The translations under genes were made by a program, and so were the position numbers. The notes under the pieces were generated by a model. The model was not told the DNA's origin. It ran no database searches and saw nothing but the letters and a program-made list of their open reading frames with translations. This document shows positions 1 to 8,494 of a DNA stretch of 64,000 nucleotides, piece by piece; positions within the stretch are counted from its first letter, which is position 1; the number at the start of each line of letters is the position of its first letter. Source of the DNA: Solibacillus sp. R5-41 (GTDB lineage Bacteria > Bacillota > Bacilli > Bacillales_A > Planococcaceae); the NCBI RefSeq assembly GCF_002736105.1, contig NZ_CP024123.1, positions 1,294,001-1,358,000 on the forward strand, written 5' to 3'.

Positions 1-1
1 T

Positions 2-553
2 ATCTTCATTCGCGCAGGTCATCAAGCGACATTACTTTGTGGTGCAAGCCGTCCGGGTCATTTTGATGGTGTGCTACAAGTCGTTGCAAAATTATTTAAT
101 CTCATTCAGCCAAACTATGCGTATTTTGGTCAAAAGGATGCACAACAAGTGGCGATTATTCAAACGATGGTACGCGATTACAATATTCCAGTAGAACTTC
201 GAATTGTACCGGTTGTACGTGAAAATGACGGACTTGCAAAATCGAGCCGCAATGTGTATTTAACCGCAACTGAGCGATCTCAGGCACCAGCCATTCAGCA
301 AGCTTTGCAATTAGCGAAACGCGAATTTATTGAGTCGGGAAATGTTGATAAGAGCATCCAACTAGCAGTAAAAATCATTGAAGCGAATATGGATGGGAGC
401 ATCGATTATTTAACGATCTTGTCATATCCAGATTTAACGGAAGTGACATCTGAAACCGAGCAGGTACTACTTGCAGTGGCTGTATATATTGGCAAAACAC
501 GTTTAATTGATAATTTAATCTTTTCATTAAAAGGGGAACCAGCTCATGTTTAG
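2..553 (+). CDS. panC: Pantothenate synthetase, 3' part (start outside window)
   Basis: PanC joins pantoate and beta-alanine using ATP, the last step of pantothenate synthesis. The frame is open from base 2. It reads through a [12 protein letters not shown] motif at about 38-73 and on through YFGQKDAQQ and KSSRNVYL, all hallmarks of the nucleotidyltransferase fold and its substrate pocket. A GTG at 71 lies inside the conserved RPGHFDGV stretch, so it is not the real start; the N-terminal part lies upstream of the window. The stop overlaps panD by 8 nt, which fits translational coupling in a panBCD operon. Very secure. Confidence 0.97.
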   Translation: MFIRAGHQATLLCGASRPGHFDGVLQVVAKLFNLIQPNYAYFGQKDAQQVAIIQTMVRDYNIPVELRIVPVVRENDGLAKSSRNVYLTATERSQAPAIQQALQLAKREFIESGNVDKSIQLAVKIIEANMDGSIDYLTILSYPDLTEVTSETEQVLLAVAVYIGKTRLIDNLIFSLKGEPAHV

Positions 554-929
554 AATGATGATGAATAGTAAAATTCACCGTGCTCAAGTTACACAGGCAG
601 ATTTAAATTATGTAGGCTCTATTACAATTGATCAAGACATCTTGGATGCGGTTGGGATGCTTCCAAACGAGAAAGTGCATATTGTAAACAATAATAATGG
701 CGCACGATTTGAAACGTATATTATTGCAGGTGCGCGCGGTTCAGGTGTAATTTGCGTGAATGGAGCCGCAGCACGACTTGTTCAAAAAGGTGATATTGTC
801 ATTATTATTTCGTATGTGTATGTGGATAATAAAGAAGTAGCTGAACACCATCCAACTGTGGCGATTATGGGTGACAATAATGTGATTGAGCAAATGATTG
901 ATTACGAGCCGGAAGCAACAGTGATGTAA
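546..929 (+). CDS. panD: Aspartate 1-decarboxylase proenzyme
   Basis: PanD makes beta-alanine from L-aspartate, the other substrate of PanC. The 127-aa length is normal for the family. The self-cleavage site Gly24-Ser25 is present within YVGSITID; Ser25 becomes the pyruvoyl cofactor. Lys9 and the GARGSG/NGAAARL core are also conserved. The start lies inside the end of panC, with the operon closed by a terminator just downstream. In B. subtilis the next gene is dinG; here dinG is about 25.8 kb away. Confidence 0.98.
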   Translation: MFRMMMNSKIHRAQVTQADLNYVGSITIDQDILDAVGMLPNEKVHIVNNNNGARFETYIIAGARGSGVICVNGAAARLVQKGDIVIIISYVYVDNKEVAEHHPTVAIMGDNNVIEQMIDYEPEATVM

Positions 930-945
930 TTATAATAAATAGATC

Positions 946-984
946 AAATCCACCATTTAGACAATTAAATGGTGGATTTTTGAT
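946..984 (+). terminator. Intrinsic terminator of the pan operon
   Basis: A 13-bp near-perfect stem (AAATCCACCATTT paired with AAATGGTGGATTT) is followed by a run of T. It sits 17 nt after the panD stop and separates it from the convergent LuxR-type gene. Confidence 0.85.
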
Positions 985-1001
985 GTTTAGAGCAAACCTA
1001 T

Positions 1002-2084
1002 TTATGAAAGATACCCCTTTTGATAGGCCATTTTCACAAGATGTGTTCGATTAGTCGCATCTAGTTTTGCTAAAAGCTTTTGAACATAATCGCGGACCGT
1101 AAACTCACTTAAGAATAAAATTTCAGCAATTTCTTTATTGCTTTTGCCATCTGAAATTATATATAAAATTGTCTGTTCTTTATCATTTAATCCTTTATCC
1201 TGATTGGATTGCTGGCTTGCAGGTTTCCGATTTAACATTAAAGCTAATCGTTCTCCGACAACTCTCAGCGTATCAAGCTGTTGTTTATTATAGGGAAATT
1301 CAATGCCTATTTGATCGAGCTCAAGCCATCCAAATAATTGGTCGGAATGTCGAACTGGGATAAAAATCATTGATGAAAGCTTAAAATCTTGTATCATCCA
1401 TTCATCGATATATTTTTGAGGATGTTTTAAATAAATCGGATTGGAACTATTAAAAAAAGGTAAAGTAGAAGACCGTCTTCCCTTAATACTTTGAACAGTT
1501 TTTAAATTTTCACCAAATAATCCTCGGAATTCATTTGACCACGGAATATATTCATAAAAAACACAGCGCTTAAAATGAAATAGATTTTTGATTTGTTCAA
1601 TAAGCCAGGGCAATTCATCCGGTCCTGAACTATGAATTAATAATTCACTAAATGATTGAAGTGCCTGAACATCTTGAGGAGGCTCTTCAGATGGCTTCTT
1701 TCGATTGCAATAGTATTGCGATAAAAATAAATGCATCCTATTGGATACAAATAAAAAAATTTGCTCTGTTTTTGGATGTTTTTGATGAAATAGCAAACGA
1801 ATGGTTGCTTGTTCAAAAATCATTCGAAAATCATTCATCAATTCATCGGACAGATCATGGAATTGCATTTGTAAAAATAAGTCCATTTGAACCTGAAGTG
1901 CTTCATCGGATTGAACATCATGCTGCTTAATAATGAAAAGTAAAAACTCGTCGACAAATTGTGTCAACGTCAATTTTTGTTCAGTTGAAAAATCGTTGTT
2001 GAGTTGAATATAAGAATTTGCATTTTGTACTAAGGGTGCATAATTAATACGACAAAAAAGAATAAATTGTATGATAGAAATCAT
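1002..2084 (-). CDS. GAF-domain LuxR-family transcriptional regulator
   Basis: This is a 360-aa DNA-binding regulator. The last ~60 residues form a LuxR/FixJ-type helix-turn-helix (LNDKEQTILYII, then SNKEIAEILFLSEFTVRDY and a KLDATNRTHLV recognition helix). Residues ~150-285 look like a GAF-type sensor domain. The N-terminal ~140 residues are helical and not recognised. There is no phospho-receiver domain, so a small-molecule signal is more likely than a kinase. It is divergent from the 3-hydroxyacyl-CoA dehydrogenase at 2201, which is an obvious candidate target. Family is certain; signal and regulon are unknown. Confidence 0.85.
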   Translation of the reverse strand: MISIIQFILFCRINYAPLVQNANSYIQLNNDFSTEQKLTLTQFVDEFLLFIIKQHDVQSDEALQVQMDLFLQMQFHDLSDELMNDFRMIFEQATIRLLFHQKHPKTEQIFLFVSNRMHLFLSQYYCNRKKPSEEPPQDVQALQSFSELLIHSSGPDELPWLIEQIKNLFHFKRCVFYEYIPWSNEFRGLFGENLKTVQSIKGRRSSTLPFFNSSNPIYLKHPQKYIDEWMIQDFKLSSMIFIPVRHSDQLFGWLELDQIGIEFPYNKQQLDTLRVVGERLALMLNRKPASQQSNQDKGLNDKEQTILYIISDGKSNKEIAEILFLSEFTVRDYVQKLLAKLDATNRTHLVKMAYQKGYLS

Positions 2085-2123
2085 GAAATCACCTACGATT
2101 GTATGTTGAATAAATAGAAATAT

Positions 2124-2139
2124 ACCTGTCTATATAGGT
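2124..2139. promoter_or_regulatory. Possible operator dyad in divergent promoter region
   Basis: An ACCT-N8-AGGT dyad lies in the 116-bp space between the LuxR-type regulator and the dehydrogenase. Its position suits a regulator site for either gene. The short arms make this weak evidence. Confidence 0.25.
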
Positions 2140-2200
2140 TATGTGTATGTGAAAATTATTATAAACTATGGAGGACATAAGGGAAAGGAAGAGGTATTTT

Positions 2201-3091
2201 ATGACTATAAAAAATGTAACAATTGCAGGTAGTGGTGTATTAGGAAGTCAAATCGCATTCCAAACAGCATTCCACGGGTTTAATGTAACGGTTTATGATA
2301 TTAATGAAAGCGCTTTAACAGGTGCAAAAGAACGCCTTGAAAAATTAGTAACAGTATATGGTACGTATTTTAATGATGCAGATCGTGCACAAAAGGCGTT
2401 TAATTCACTTTCATATAGTTCAGATTTAGCAGAAGCAGTGAAGGATTCGGATTTAGTTATTGAAGCAATTCCAGAAGTTGTAGAAATTAAGAAAAATTTC
2501 TACACAACACTAGCTAATGTAGCACCAGAAAAAACAATTTTTGCTTCAAACTCATCAACAATGTTACCAAGTCAATTTGCTGAGTTTACGGGCCGCGAAG
2601 AGAAATTTTTAGCACTCCATTTTGCCAATGAAATTTGGAGCAAAAATACGGCTGAAGTGATGGGACATCCAGGTACTGATGCAAAATATACGGACATTGT
2701 TGAAAACTTTGCACGTGAAATTGGGATGATTCCATTCCGCCTTCATAAAGAACAACCAGGCTATATTCTAAATTCATTATTAGTACCATTTTTAGATGCT
2801 GCCATGGGCTTATGGGCAAATGATGTGGCGGATCCTCATACAATTGATAAAAACTGGATGACTTCGACAGGTGCGCCAACAGGACCATTCGGTATTTTAG
2901 ACATTGTAGGTATGAAAACACCATACCATCTTCAATTAGCAAAAGCGCAAAAGGGTGTACCAGGTGCTAAAGAAGTTGCCGAGAAAATAAAATCTCAATA
3001 CATTGACCAAGGAAAAATGGGAGCAGCAACGGGAGAAGGCTTCTACAAATATCCTAGCCCAGCCGATTTAGAAAAAGATTGGTTGAAATAA
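2201..3091 (+). CDS. 3-hydroxyacyl-CoA dehydrogenase family protein
   Basis: This is an NAD-dependent oxidoreductase of the 3-hydroxyacyl/3-hydroxybutyryl-CoA dehydrogenase family, acting in fatty acid or butanoate metabolism. The Rossmann motif GSGVLG sits at residues 10-15, followed by the acidic NAD-binding position VYD. The catalytic His-Glu pair is suggested by LHFANEIW and AEVM; this stretch differs from the usual HFFNP motif, so the exact substrate is open. A C-terminal dimer domain follows. An ATG at 2168 also opens the frame, but ATG 2201 has the better site AAGGAAGAGG at 2185-2194. That gives 296 aa. Monocistronic, divergent from a LuxR regulator and closed by a terminator. Confidence 0.85.
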   Translation: MTIKNVTIAGSGVLGSQIAFQTAFHGFNVTVYDINESALTGAKERLEKLVTVYGTYFNDADRAQKAFNSLSYSSDLAEAVKDSDLVIEAIPEVVEIKKNFYTTLANVAPEKTIFASNSSTMLPSQFAEFTGREEKFLALHFANEIWSKNTAEVMGHPGTDAKYTDIVENFAREIGMIPFRLHKEQPGYILNSLLVPFLDAAMGLWANDVADPHTIDKNWMTSTGAPTGPFGILDIVGMKTPYHLQLAKAQKGVPGAKEVAEKIKSQYIDQGKMGAATGEGFYKYPSPADLEKDWLK

Positions 3092-3104
3092 ATTTTACCT
3101 ATAT

Positions 3105-3142
3105 AAGGCGCTATTTTGATGAAAATCAAGGTAGCGCTTTTT
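3105..3142 (+). terminator. Intrinsic terminator
   Basis: A long stem (AGGCGCTA and ATTTTGAT paired with ATCAA and TAGCGCT) is followed by TTTTT, 13 nt after the dehydrogenase stop. Confidence 0.85.
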
Positions 3143-3225
3143 CAATTGGAGTTGTGTCTTTTAAATTACAAATATTACATTTAGAAATAAACGGCAAAAT
3201 TTTGTAATTTGCAAAAAATATTCCT

Positions 3226-3242
3226 GTAATGTTTCTGAAATA
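3226..3242 (+). promoter_or_regulatory. WalR-like direct repeat
   Basis: TGTAAT-N5-TGAAAT, one mismatch from the WalR (YycF) consensus TGTWAH-N5-TGTWAH. A further TGTAAT lies at 3204-3209, two 11-bp turns upstream. It precedes a 3D-domain wall protein; yocH, a WalR target in B. subtilis, has the same domain. Confidence 0.4.
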
Positions 3243-3310
3243 TTAGATGAGTAAAATATGAAGAGTTAGTAAATGTAAAAAGTACAAATGAGATGGGGGA
3301 AATGACTTAA

Positions 3311-3721
3311 ATGTTTCTAAAGAAAATTATTTTAAGCCTAGCCTTAATTTTAGTTAGTACGATTTTAATAGGTCAAACAACAAGTGCAGCTACTGAGACA
3401 ACCGAAGAAAAACTTGAAGATTATGAAGTAGTCAAAACATTGAATGTAGAAGCAAGCGCGTTTACGGCAAACTGTAAAGGTTGTGCAGGAAAAACGGCAT
3501 ATGGCATTGATTTAAAGGAAAACCCAGACATTAAATTAATCGCAGTCGATCCAAAAGTCATTCCACTTGGCACGAAAGTATGGGTGGAAGGCTATGGCAT
3601 TGCTATAGCAGGCGATACAGGCGGTTCAATTAAAGGCAAAAAAATTGATATTTATGTGAAAACGAAAACTGCCGCCTACAATTGGGGTAGGAAAACTGTA
3701 GAAATTAAAATTTTAAAATAA
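3311..3721 (+). CDS. Secreted 3D-domain protein (YocH/YabE-type C-terminal domain)
   Basis: This is a 136-aa exported protein of the cell-wall-acting 3D family, related to the catalytic barrel of lytic transglycosylase MltA. It begins with a Sec signal peptide (Lys-Lys, a hydrophobic stretch of ~16 residues, then a likely cleavage after TSAA). The three conserved aspartates are present in AVDPKVIPLGTKV, AGDTGG and KIDIY. Unlike YocH it has no LysM repeats, so it has only the 3D domain. It probably cleaves or remodels peptidoglycan outside the membrane. A possible WalR box lies upstream and a terminator follows at once, so it is a single-gene unit. Confidence 0.85.
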   Translation: MFLKKIILSLALILVSTILIGQTTSAATETTEEKLEDYEVVKTLNVEASAFTANCKGCAGKTAYGIDLKENPDIKLIAVDPKVIPLGTKVWVEGYGIAIAGDTGGSIKGKKIDIYVKTKTAAYNWGRKTVEIKILK

Positions 3722-3726
3722 ATCGA

Positions 3727-3766
3727 TAAAACACAATGGAAGATGAACTCTTCTGTTGTGTTTTTG
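3727..3766 (+). terminator. Intrinsic terminator
   Basis: Stem AAACACAA...TTGTGTTT with an inner AAGA/TCTT pairing, then TTTTTG, directly after the 3D-domain gene. Confidence 0.8.
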
Positions 3767-3936
3767 TTTACGGTGGACATAAAGTCGAAAGTGACGGATA
3801 GAAACTGAAAACTGTTGGATAGAACGAGCATTCAGCCAAACTTTCCGATAAAATTAGTGTAGAAACCCAGTAAAAAGAACGTCTATTTTGGTAAAATCCA
3901 TAGTAATTAAAATATAAGAAAATCGAGGTAAGTAAA

Positions 3937-4905
3937 ATGAAGCAAACTATATTATGTATCGGGGAATTATTAGTCGATTTTTTTTGCCAGCAAGTCGAGA
4001 CGGATTTGAAGCAGGGGAAAACGTTTGAAAAGCATGCAGGAGGTGCCCCTGCAAATGTTTGTGCAACCATTGTTAAGTTAGGTGGGCAAGCAGAATTTTG
4101 TGGCAAGGTGGGAGCAGATCAGTTCGGTCATTTTTTAGAAACAGTGTTAACGGAAGCAGGTGTCGGTGTGTCGCATTTAGTAAAAGACACTCAAACCCCG
4201 ACAACGTTAGCTTTTGTTTCGCGAAAAAAAGATGGAGAACGAGATTTTCAATTTTTTCGCGGTGCCGATGAACAATTGCAGCGACACGAGGTCACATTAG
4301 AAAACTGGAACGATTACTCCATTTGCCATTTTGGTTCAGCCACCGCCTTGCTATCGCCACCATTTTGTAATGTTTATCGAGAAATTTTTGAAGAGGCCGT
4401 TCAACAGCAACGCTTCGTCTCATTTGATCCGAATTACCGAGCAGATTTATGGATTAATAGACAAGATGAATTTGTTGAGAAATGCAAGCCTTATATTGAA
4501 AAGGCGGATTTCATCAAGGTGAGTGAGGAAGAATTGGTTATTTTAACGAATGAAAAAAATTCGAAAATAGCGATTGAAAAATTGCATGAAATGGGGGCAA
4601 AATTAATTGCAGTGACGTTAGGGAATAAAGGCAGCATATTGTTTAATGGCAAGCAATTGAAGCAGATTCCATCAGTTCCTGTGAATTCAGTTGATTCTAC
4701 TGGAGCGGGTGATGCATTTGTTGGGGCCATTCTCTTTCAATTAAGTTCGCGTCTAAACCCGAAGCAAGTTGAATTAGAAACATTATGCGAGATGGTGCAC
4801 TTTGCTAATTGTGTAGGGGCGATTGTTTGTGAAAAAGTAGGTGCGATTGCGGCAATACCAACCTATGATGAAATTGTAATGAGGAGAAAAATAAAGTTGA
4901 TTTAG
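3937..4905 (+). CDS. PfkB-family carbohydrate kinase, probable fructokinase
   Basis: This cytoplasmic sugar kinase of 322 aa phosphorylates a sugar with ATP; fructose is the likeliest substrate. PfkB signature 1 is at residues 35-60 (GGAPANV followed by KLGGQAEFCGKVGADQFG). Signature 2, DSTGAGDAFVGA, holds the anion hole and the catalytic Asp. There is no transporter or sucrose hydrolase beside it, so it seems to act on free sugar from elsewhere. The substrate is inferred from overall resemblance to ScrK-like enzymes; other ribokinase-family substrates cannot be excluded. Confidence 0.85.
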   Translation: MKQTILCIGELLVDFFCQQVETDLKQGKTFEKHAGGAPANVCATIVKLGGQAEFCGKVGADQFGHFLETVLTEAGVGVSHLVKDTQTPTTLAFVSRKKDGERDFQFFRGADEQLQRHEVTLENWNDYSICHFGSATALLSPPFCNVYREIFEEAVQQQRFVSFDPNYRADLWINRQDEFVEKCKPYIEKADFIKVSEEELVILTNEKNSKIAIEKLHEMGAKLIAVTLGNKGSILFNGKQLKQIPSVPVNSVDSTGAGDAFVGAILFQLSSRLNPKQVELETLCEMVHFANCVGAIVCEKVGAIAAIPTYDEIVMRRKIKLI

Positions 4906-4965
4906 TGATAGAGATCTCACTTATAGATAGCAGCATTTTTGGTTGGGAACTCTTCAAGTAAATAC

Positions 4966-5011
4966 AAAACCCCATGTAACTACTCAAATAGAGTAATCTC
5001 ATAGGGTTTTG
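4966..5011 (+). terminator. Intrinsic terminator
   Basis: AAAACCCC-ATG-TA-CTACTC paired with GAGTA-TCAT-GGGTTTT, about 60 nt after the fructokinase stop. Confidence 0.75.
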
Positions 5012-5270
5012 CTCTTAAGAAGTGTATCCGAACTTAATAATTCGGACATATGAAGAATAGAGGGAATAATGCTTGTTGAAATGGAAACCTCAACTTAGTA
5101 CGATATTCATGCTATTAAATATTACATAATTTTGGATGGTGATTATTTGAAATCGATGGTAAAGATGGTCATGACAATGGGATGTCAACTTCAATAATTT
5201 ATCAGTAATGGTGTTTTAGTTGCTTTTTGATATTGTACTTTTCGAGAACGATGATACATGTGCTGCCGAT
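5012..5270. other. Gene-free stretch
   Basis: Between the fructokinase terminator and the convergent BclB-like gene. Apart from a short TCCGAA/TTCGGA dyad at about 5029-5048, I see no gene, promoter pair or repeat. Confidence 0.5.
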
Positions 5271-5909
5271 TTATTCGATGTTGATGCCTGCACTTGCAGT
5301 ACCAGTAACTGTTTGAGCTAATGAAATTCCTGTTCCAGAAACTGAATATACCATTAGTAAACGCTCACCCTGTGCAACTGGGATAGGTGCGACATTCGCT
5401 GATGCGAAAGAAGTTTGACCTACTACGAGAAGGCCAGTGAAGGCTGGCACTAAATCAACAGCTGCATTTGTAGCAGTGAAGAGCGTGCTTCCTGCAGGTG
5501 CTTTATAAATTTGAGCACGGACTGTAGCTGCACCAGTAATTGTAACGGCTGTTAACGCAGTAAAGGAAGCGGATATTGCTGTAATATTACCCGCACGTGG
5601 AACCGTGAAAGCCTCGGTTAAAATTGCAGATAAGTCTATCGTATTTCCTAAAACAACTAGACCAGGAACCGCGGTGCCAAATCCAATAAAACTAGGTATC
5701 CCAACTAGACCATTTAAAACCGTTGCCAATGCAACAGAAGTTATACCAGAGGAGAACGGAATGATGGAACCTGTACTTGTAGGGTTTTCTTTTGGTGGAC
5801 CGATACAATTATGATCAAGAGCCAAAAATGGCCCAAGTTGACTACATGCTCCGTGCCCTCCACAACCACAAGCACATCCTCCATGTTTCATATGATTATT
5901 TGAATTCAT
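5271..5909 (-). CDS. BclB-type exosporium protein lacking the collagen region
   Basis: The ~165-residue C-terminal part, rich in Gly/Ala/Thr/Val beta-strands (from TSTGSIIPFSSG to the end), matches the BclB C-terminal domain of Bacillus exosporium glycoproteins. The collagen-like GXT tract that normally precedes it is absent. The N-terminus is rich in His, Gly and Cys, followed by a short ALDHNCIGPP stretch resembling the exosporium leader that anchors BclA-type filaments. The start is ATG 5909, with AAGGAGGTG 6-8 nt upstream; the longer frame to 5936 merely contains that ribosome site. It probably lies on the spore surface. Its neighbours on both strands also look like spore-surface proteins. 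Family fairly sure; location inferred. Confidence 0.75.
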   Translation of the reverse strand: MNSNNHMKHGGCACGCGGHGACSQLGPFLALDHNCIGPPKENPTSTGSIIPFSSGITSVALATVLNGLVGIPSFIGFGTAVPGLVVLGNTIDLSAILTEAFTVPRAGNITAISASFTALTAVTITGAATVRAQIYKAPAGSTLFTATNAAVDLVPAFTGLLVVGQTSFASANVAPIPVAQGERLLMVYSVSGTGISLAQTVTGTASAGINIE

Positions 5910-6083
5910 TTTAACACCTCCTTTCTTCATTATCATATTTTCAAAAATGAAAGAGAAAGGGGCTATTAACTATTCGAATGTAATAGTTTTTAAATCTCTA
6001 ATTGAGGAGTCCATTTTTCATTTCGAAAGTATACCTTTTCGGACAATATGGGGAGCAATAGCTTAATGGCGTATCGGGCAAAA

Positions 6084-6118
6084 AAATAGCCACCAAGATT
6101 GATAATCAAGGTGGTTGA
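6084..6118 (-). terminator. Intrinsic terminator (minus strand)
   Basis: Read on the minus strand, AACCACCTTGATTATCAATCTTGGTGGCT is a strong hairpin followed by a run of seven T. It lies about 50 nt beyond the stop of the repeat protein at 6171. Confidence 0.85.
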
Positions 6119-6170
6119 GAAAGAATAGATAGAATTTTGACTATTTCGTTTACAACTTACAATACCCTAC

Positions 6171-7481
6171 CTAATTTCTTCTTCTAAATAAATTGAAAAA
6201 TGAACTGAATCCCTCTTTTTTAGGCTCCTCAGGCACCGCTTCATTTAAAGGCTCCTTTTGAGCGCTCATCTCTTCAATTGGAGACTCCAACGAAACTTCA
6301 TCAATTTCCTCTGCAATCGTATCAATACTTTCATTGTCATTAACAATTGGAACAGCGGATTGATTAATTTCATCTGCAATCGTATCAATACTTTCAATGT
6401 CATCAACAATTGGAACAGTGGATTGATTAATTTCATCTGCAGTCGTATCAAAATTTTCAATGTCATCGACAATTGGAACAGTTGATTGATCAATTTCATC
6501 TGCGGTCGTATCAAAATTTTCGATGTCATCAACAATTGGAACAGAGGGTTGATTAATTTTATCTACAGTAGTATCAATATTTTCGATTTCATCTACAATT
6601 GGAACTGCTGGCGATTCTTTACTTTCCACTTCATCAATTATTTGAACAGCAGATTCAACAATCTCATCAGCTTTCGTATCAAAATTTTCAACTTTATCAG
6701 TTATTGGAACAGTAGCATTTTCGATTGCATCTGCGAAGTTATTAGGTTGATTTTCAACAGACTCAGTTGTATAGAATGGTATTTTCTGTACAGCGGACTC
6801 ATTTTTAAAATGAAACGAGGAAGTATTTGTAATGTTTTTATATAAACCATTGTACATGTGGCTAGGGTGCGTATTAATGGATTGAAAATATTGATGATTA
6901 AAATGTCGTGCTACTGGTTCATCTGTAGTATTGGTATTACTTGCAACAGGATTTTCGGGGGTGTCATCTTCTTTTTTGTTTAGAGCGAGCCCTGCTAATT
7001 TTTGCAGTTGCATATAAGATGGTGGCCGATTTGTAAGTAAAAATGGTTCTTTCACTTGCGGTACTTCATCGGGTATTTTCAAAGATTGCTCGGCAGCTTG
7101 TAAAGCAGGCTCCTCTTTGCCAGGGGATGTTTTTATGTCAGTAGGATCATTGGTCTCAACCTTCATTTCCTTTATTAATAACAATGAAAACTCCTGATTC
7201 ATCTCTTCTACGGTTTGATTAAGTAAGTCAATTTGATTCGCAATTTGTTTTACTTTATCCTCATACCCTTCAATCTGCATGTTTTGCTTTTCATCTATTG
7301 TTTTTGTAAGTCCTTCAAGATGGGCGATTTGTATTTTGAAACCATCAAATTCCTCCTTCTTATTAAGAAAGTCTTCAATTGAAGTTCCCTTTTTTAATGT
7401 GGTTAACGTTTCCTTGTATACGGCAATTTTTTGTTTCAGTCTTTCAATGTCTTGTATGGCGTACAACTTCGTATCATCCAT
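6171..7481 (-). CDS. Coiled-coil protein with acidic 21-residue tandem repeats
   Basis: No family is recognised. The first ~110 residues are predicted coiled coil, a low-complexity middle follows, and then come about six copies of a 21-residue repeat of the type ADEINQSTVPIVDDIENFD. The C-terminus is basic and aromatic (FSSFFNLFRRRN). Start: ATG 7481 has TGGAAGGAGT 9 nt upstream, while the upstream in-frame ATG at 7505 has no ribosome site; this gives 436 aa. It is divergent from the Cys-rich protein at 7708 and followed by its own terminator. The setting suggests a spore coat/exosporium structural role, which is inference. The acidic repeats could be an extended stalk or a binding array. Confidence 0.75.
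   Translation of the reverse strand: MDDTKLYAIQDIERLKQKIAVYKETLTTLKKGTSIEDFLNKKEEFDGFKIQIAHLEGLTKTIDEKQNMQIEGYEDKVKQIANQIDLLNQTVEEMNQEFSLLLIKEMKVETNDPTDIKTSPGKEEPALQAAEQSLKIPDEVPQVKEPFLLTNRPPSYMQLQKLAGLALNKKEDDTPENPVASNTNTTDEPVARHFNHQYFQSINTHPSHMYNGLYKNITNTSSFHFKNESAVQKIPFYTTESVENQPNNFADAIENATVPITDKVENFDTKADEIVESAVQIIDEVESKESPAVPIVDEIENIDTTVDKINQPSVPIVDDIENFDTTADEIDQSTVPIVDDIENFDTTADEINQSTVPIVDDIESIDTIADEINQSAVPIVNDNESIDTIAEEIDEVSLESPIEEMSAQKEPLNEAVPEEPKKEGFSSFFNLFRRRN
6296..6610 (-). repeat. 63-bp in-frame tandem repeats
   Basis: The period is exactly 63 bp: equivalent positions fall at 6361, 6424, 6487 and 6550. Copies differ by a few bases, and outer copies are more diverged. The repeats encode the 21-residue acidic units of the protein at 6171-7481, so copy number is likely to vary between strains. 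Confidence 0.85.
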
Positions 7482-7707
7482 TGCATTCCACTCCTTCCAG
7501 TCCATTAATATTTTATTGGAAATGTGTTCTTTATGTTACAAATGTCCCGATGTATCGCCCAATTTTCTTTCCACGATTATTAGGAAATGCTTCATTAAGT
7601 AATTGGCTAAATACAATGCAAAGTTATTTAATAGCCCATGCACCAATAACTTCAACAGCATATGCTACAAACGAAAGACAAAAAAATATATGGAGGTGCC
7701 AAAAAAG

Positions 7708-8352
7708 ATGCAAGAGCTTAAGCCATCACATGATCGACGCGAATACATTTGTATCAACGTTGATAAGGTATATGACTGGATTGTTAAGGAATTGACGTTT
7801 GATATTTCTCCAACGGGCCCAATTCGTTTCCCAGGTATCACGCCATCGGTAAACTTTACTGGAGCAGTTGTAACATGTAAGGTGACACCAGCAGCACATA
7901 AACCGATTGTTATTATGAGTCGTGAGGATCGTACATTTACAATCGGAGGTTCACGAGTATGTTTACAACATCTTAATGTTCAAAAGAACTTTAATGTGAC
8001 AATCATCGTTACCTTACCTAATGGAGCAGTGTTTACGAGTGAAAAAATCCCTGTTACGCGCTGTGAACAAGTTACATTGTGTGCGCCTAATGGAACAGAT
8101 GTAGAAATTACGTATACAGATTTGGATTGTTTCGTATGTACTACGGGTACGCTTACACCAGGTGTTGATCAGATTACGTTTTCTGCTTTATCCATTACAG
8201 TAGCAGTTTGCCAAAGTATCCAATCTACATTCCCAGTAACTGTCGAATTCTTAGCAAATTACTGTGAACCACGAGCAGATTTACCGACGTCATGCTCACC
8301 AGCGGGTCGACCAAAGCAATGTCACGGACTTTTCCCAAGTCCCCCTTGTTAA
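7708..8352 (+). CDS. Cys-rich beta-strand protein, probable spore-surface component
   Basis: I do not recognise a named family. ATG 7708 is chosen because GGAGGTG lies 9 nt upstream; upstream in-frame codons are not conserved-looking. The 214-aa product has no signal peptide, is rich in Thr/Val/Ile beta-strand segments, has about ten cysteines, and ends in a Cys/Pro tail (GLFPSPPC). Such composition is typical of cross-linked Bacillus coat or exosporium proteins. It is divergent from the coiled-coil repeat protein and is followed by a terminator, then a three-gene operon of similar flavour. The spore role is inferred from context. Confidence 0.7.
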   Translation: MQELKPSHDRREYICINVDKVYDWIVKELTFDISPTGPIRFPGITPSVNFTGAVVTCKVTPAAHKPIVIMSREDRTFTIGGSRVCLQHLNVQKNFNVTIIVTLPNGAVFTSEKIPVTRCEQVTLCAPNGTDVEITYTDLDCFVCTTGTLTPGVDQITFSALSITVAVCQSIQSTFPVTVEFLANYCEPRADLPTSCSPAGRPKQCHGLFPSPPC

Positions 8353-8384
8353 TTGTGCTAACTCAGCACAAAAAAACATACGAT

Positions 8385-8416
8385 AAAGAGAGGGTTCAAC
8401 CTCTCTTTATTTTTTT
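8385..8416 (+). terminator. Intrinsic terminator
   Basis: AAAGAGAGGG-TTCAA-CCTCTCTTTA followed by seven T, after the Cys-rich gene. Confidence 0.9.
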
Positions 8417-8494
8417 CGTTCAATGCGACAATGGGTATCCGTTACATAAAATTTGGACTCTGTAACTGTGAATTAAAAAAGGGGGGCGTTAACT

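Noticed and set aside
6258-6845. Plus-strand frames opposite the 21-residue repeat protein
   Set aside because: They repeat with the same 63-bp period because they are the complement of the real repeats.
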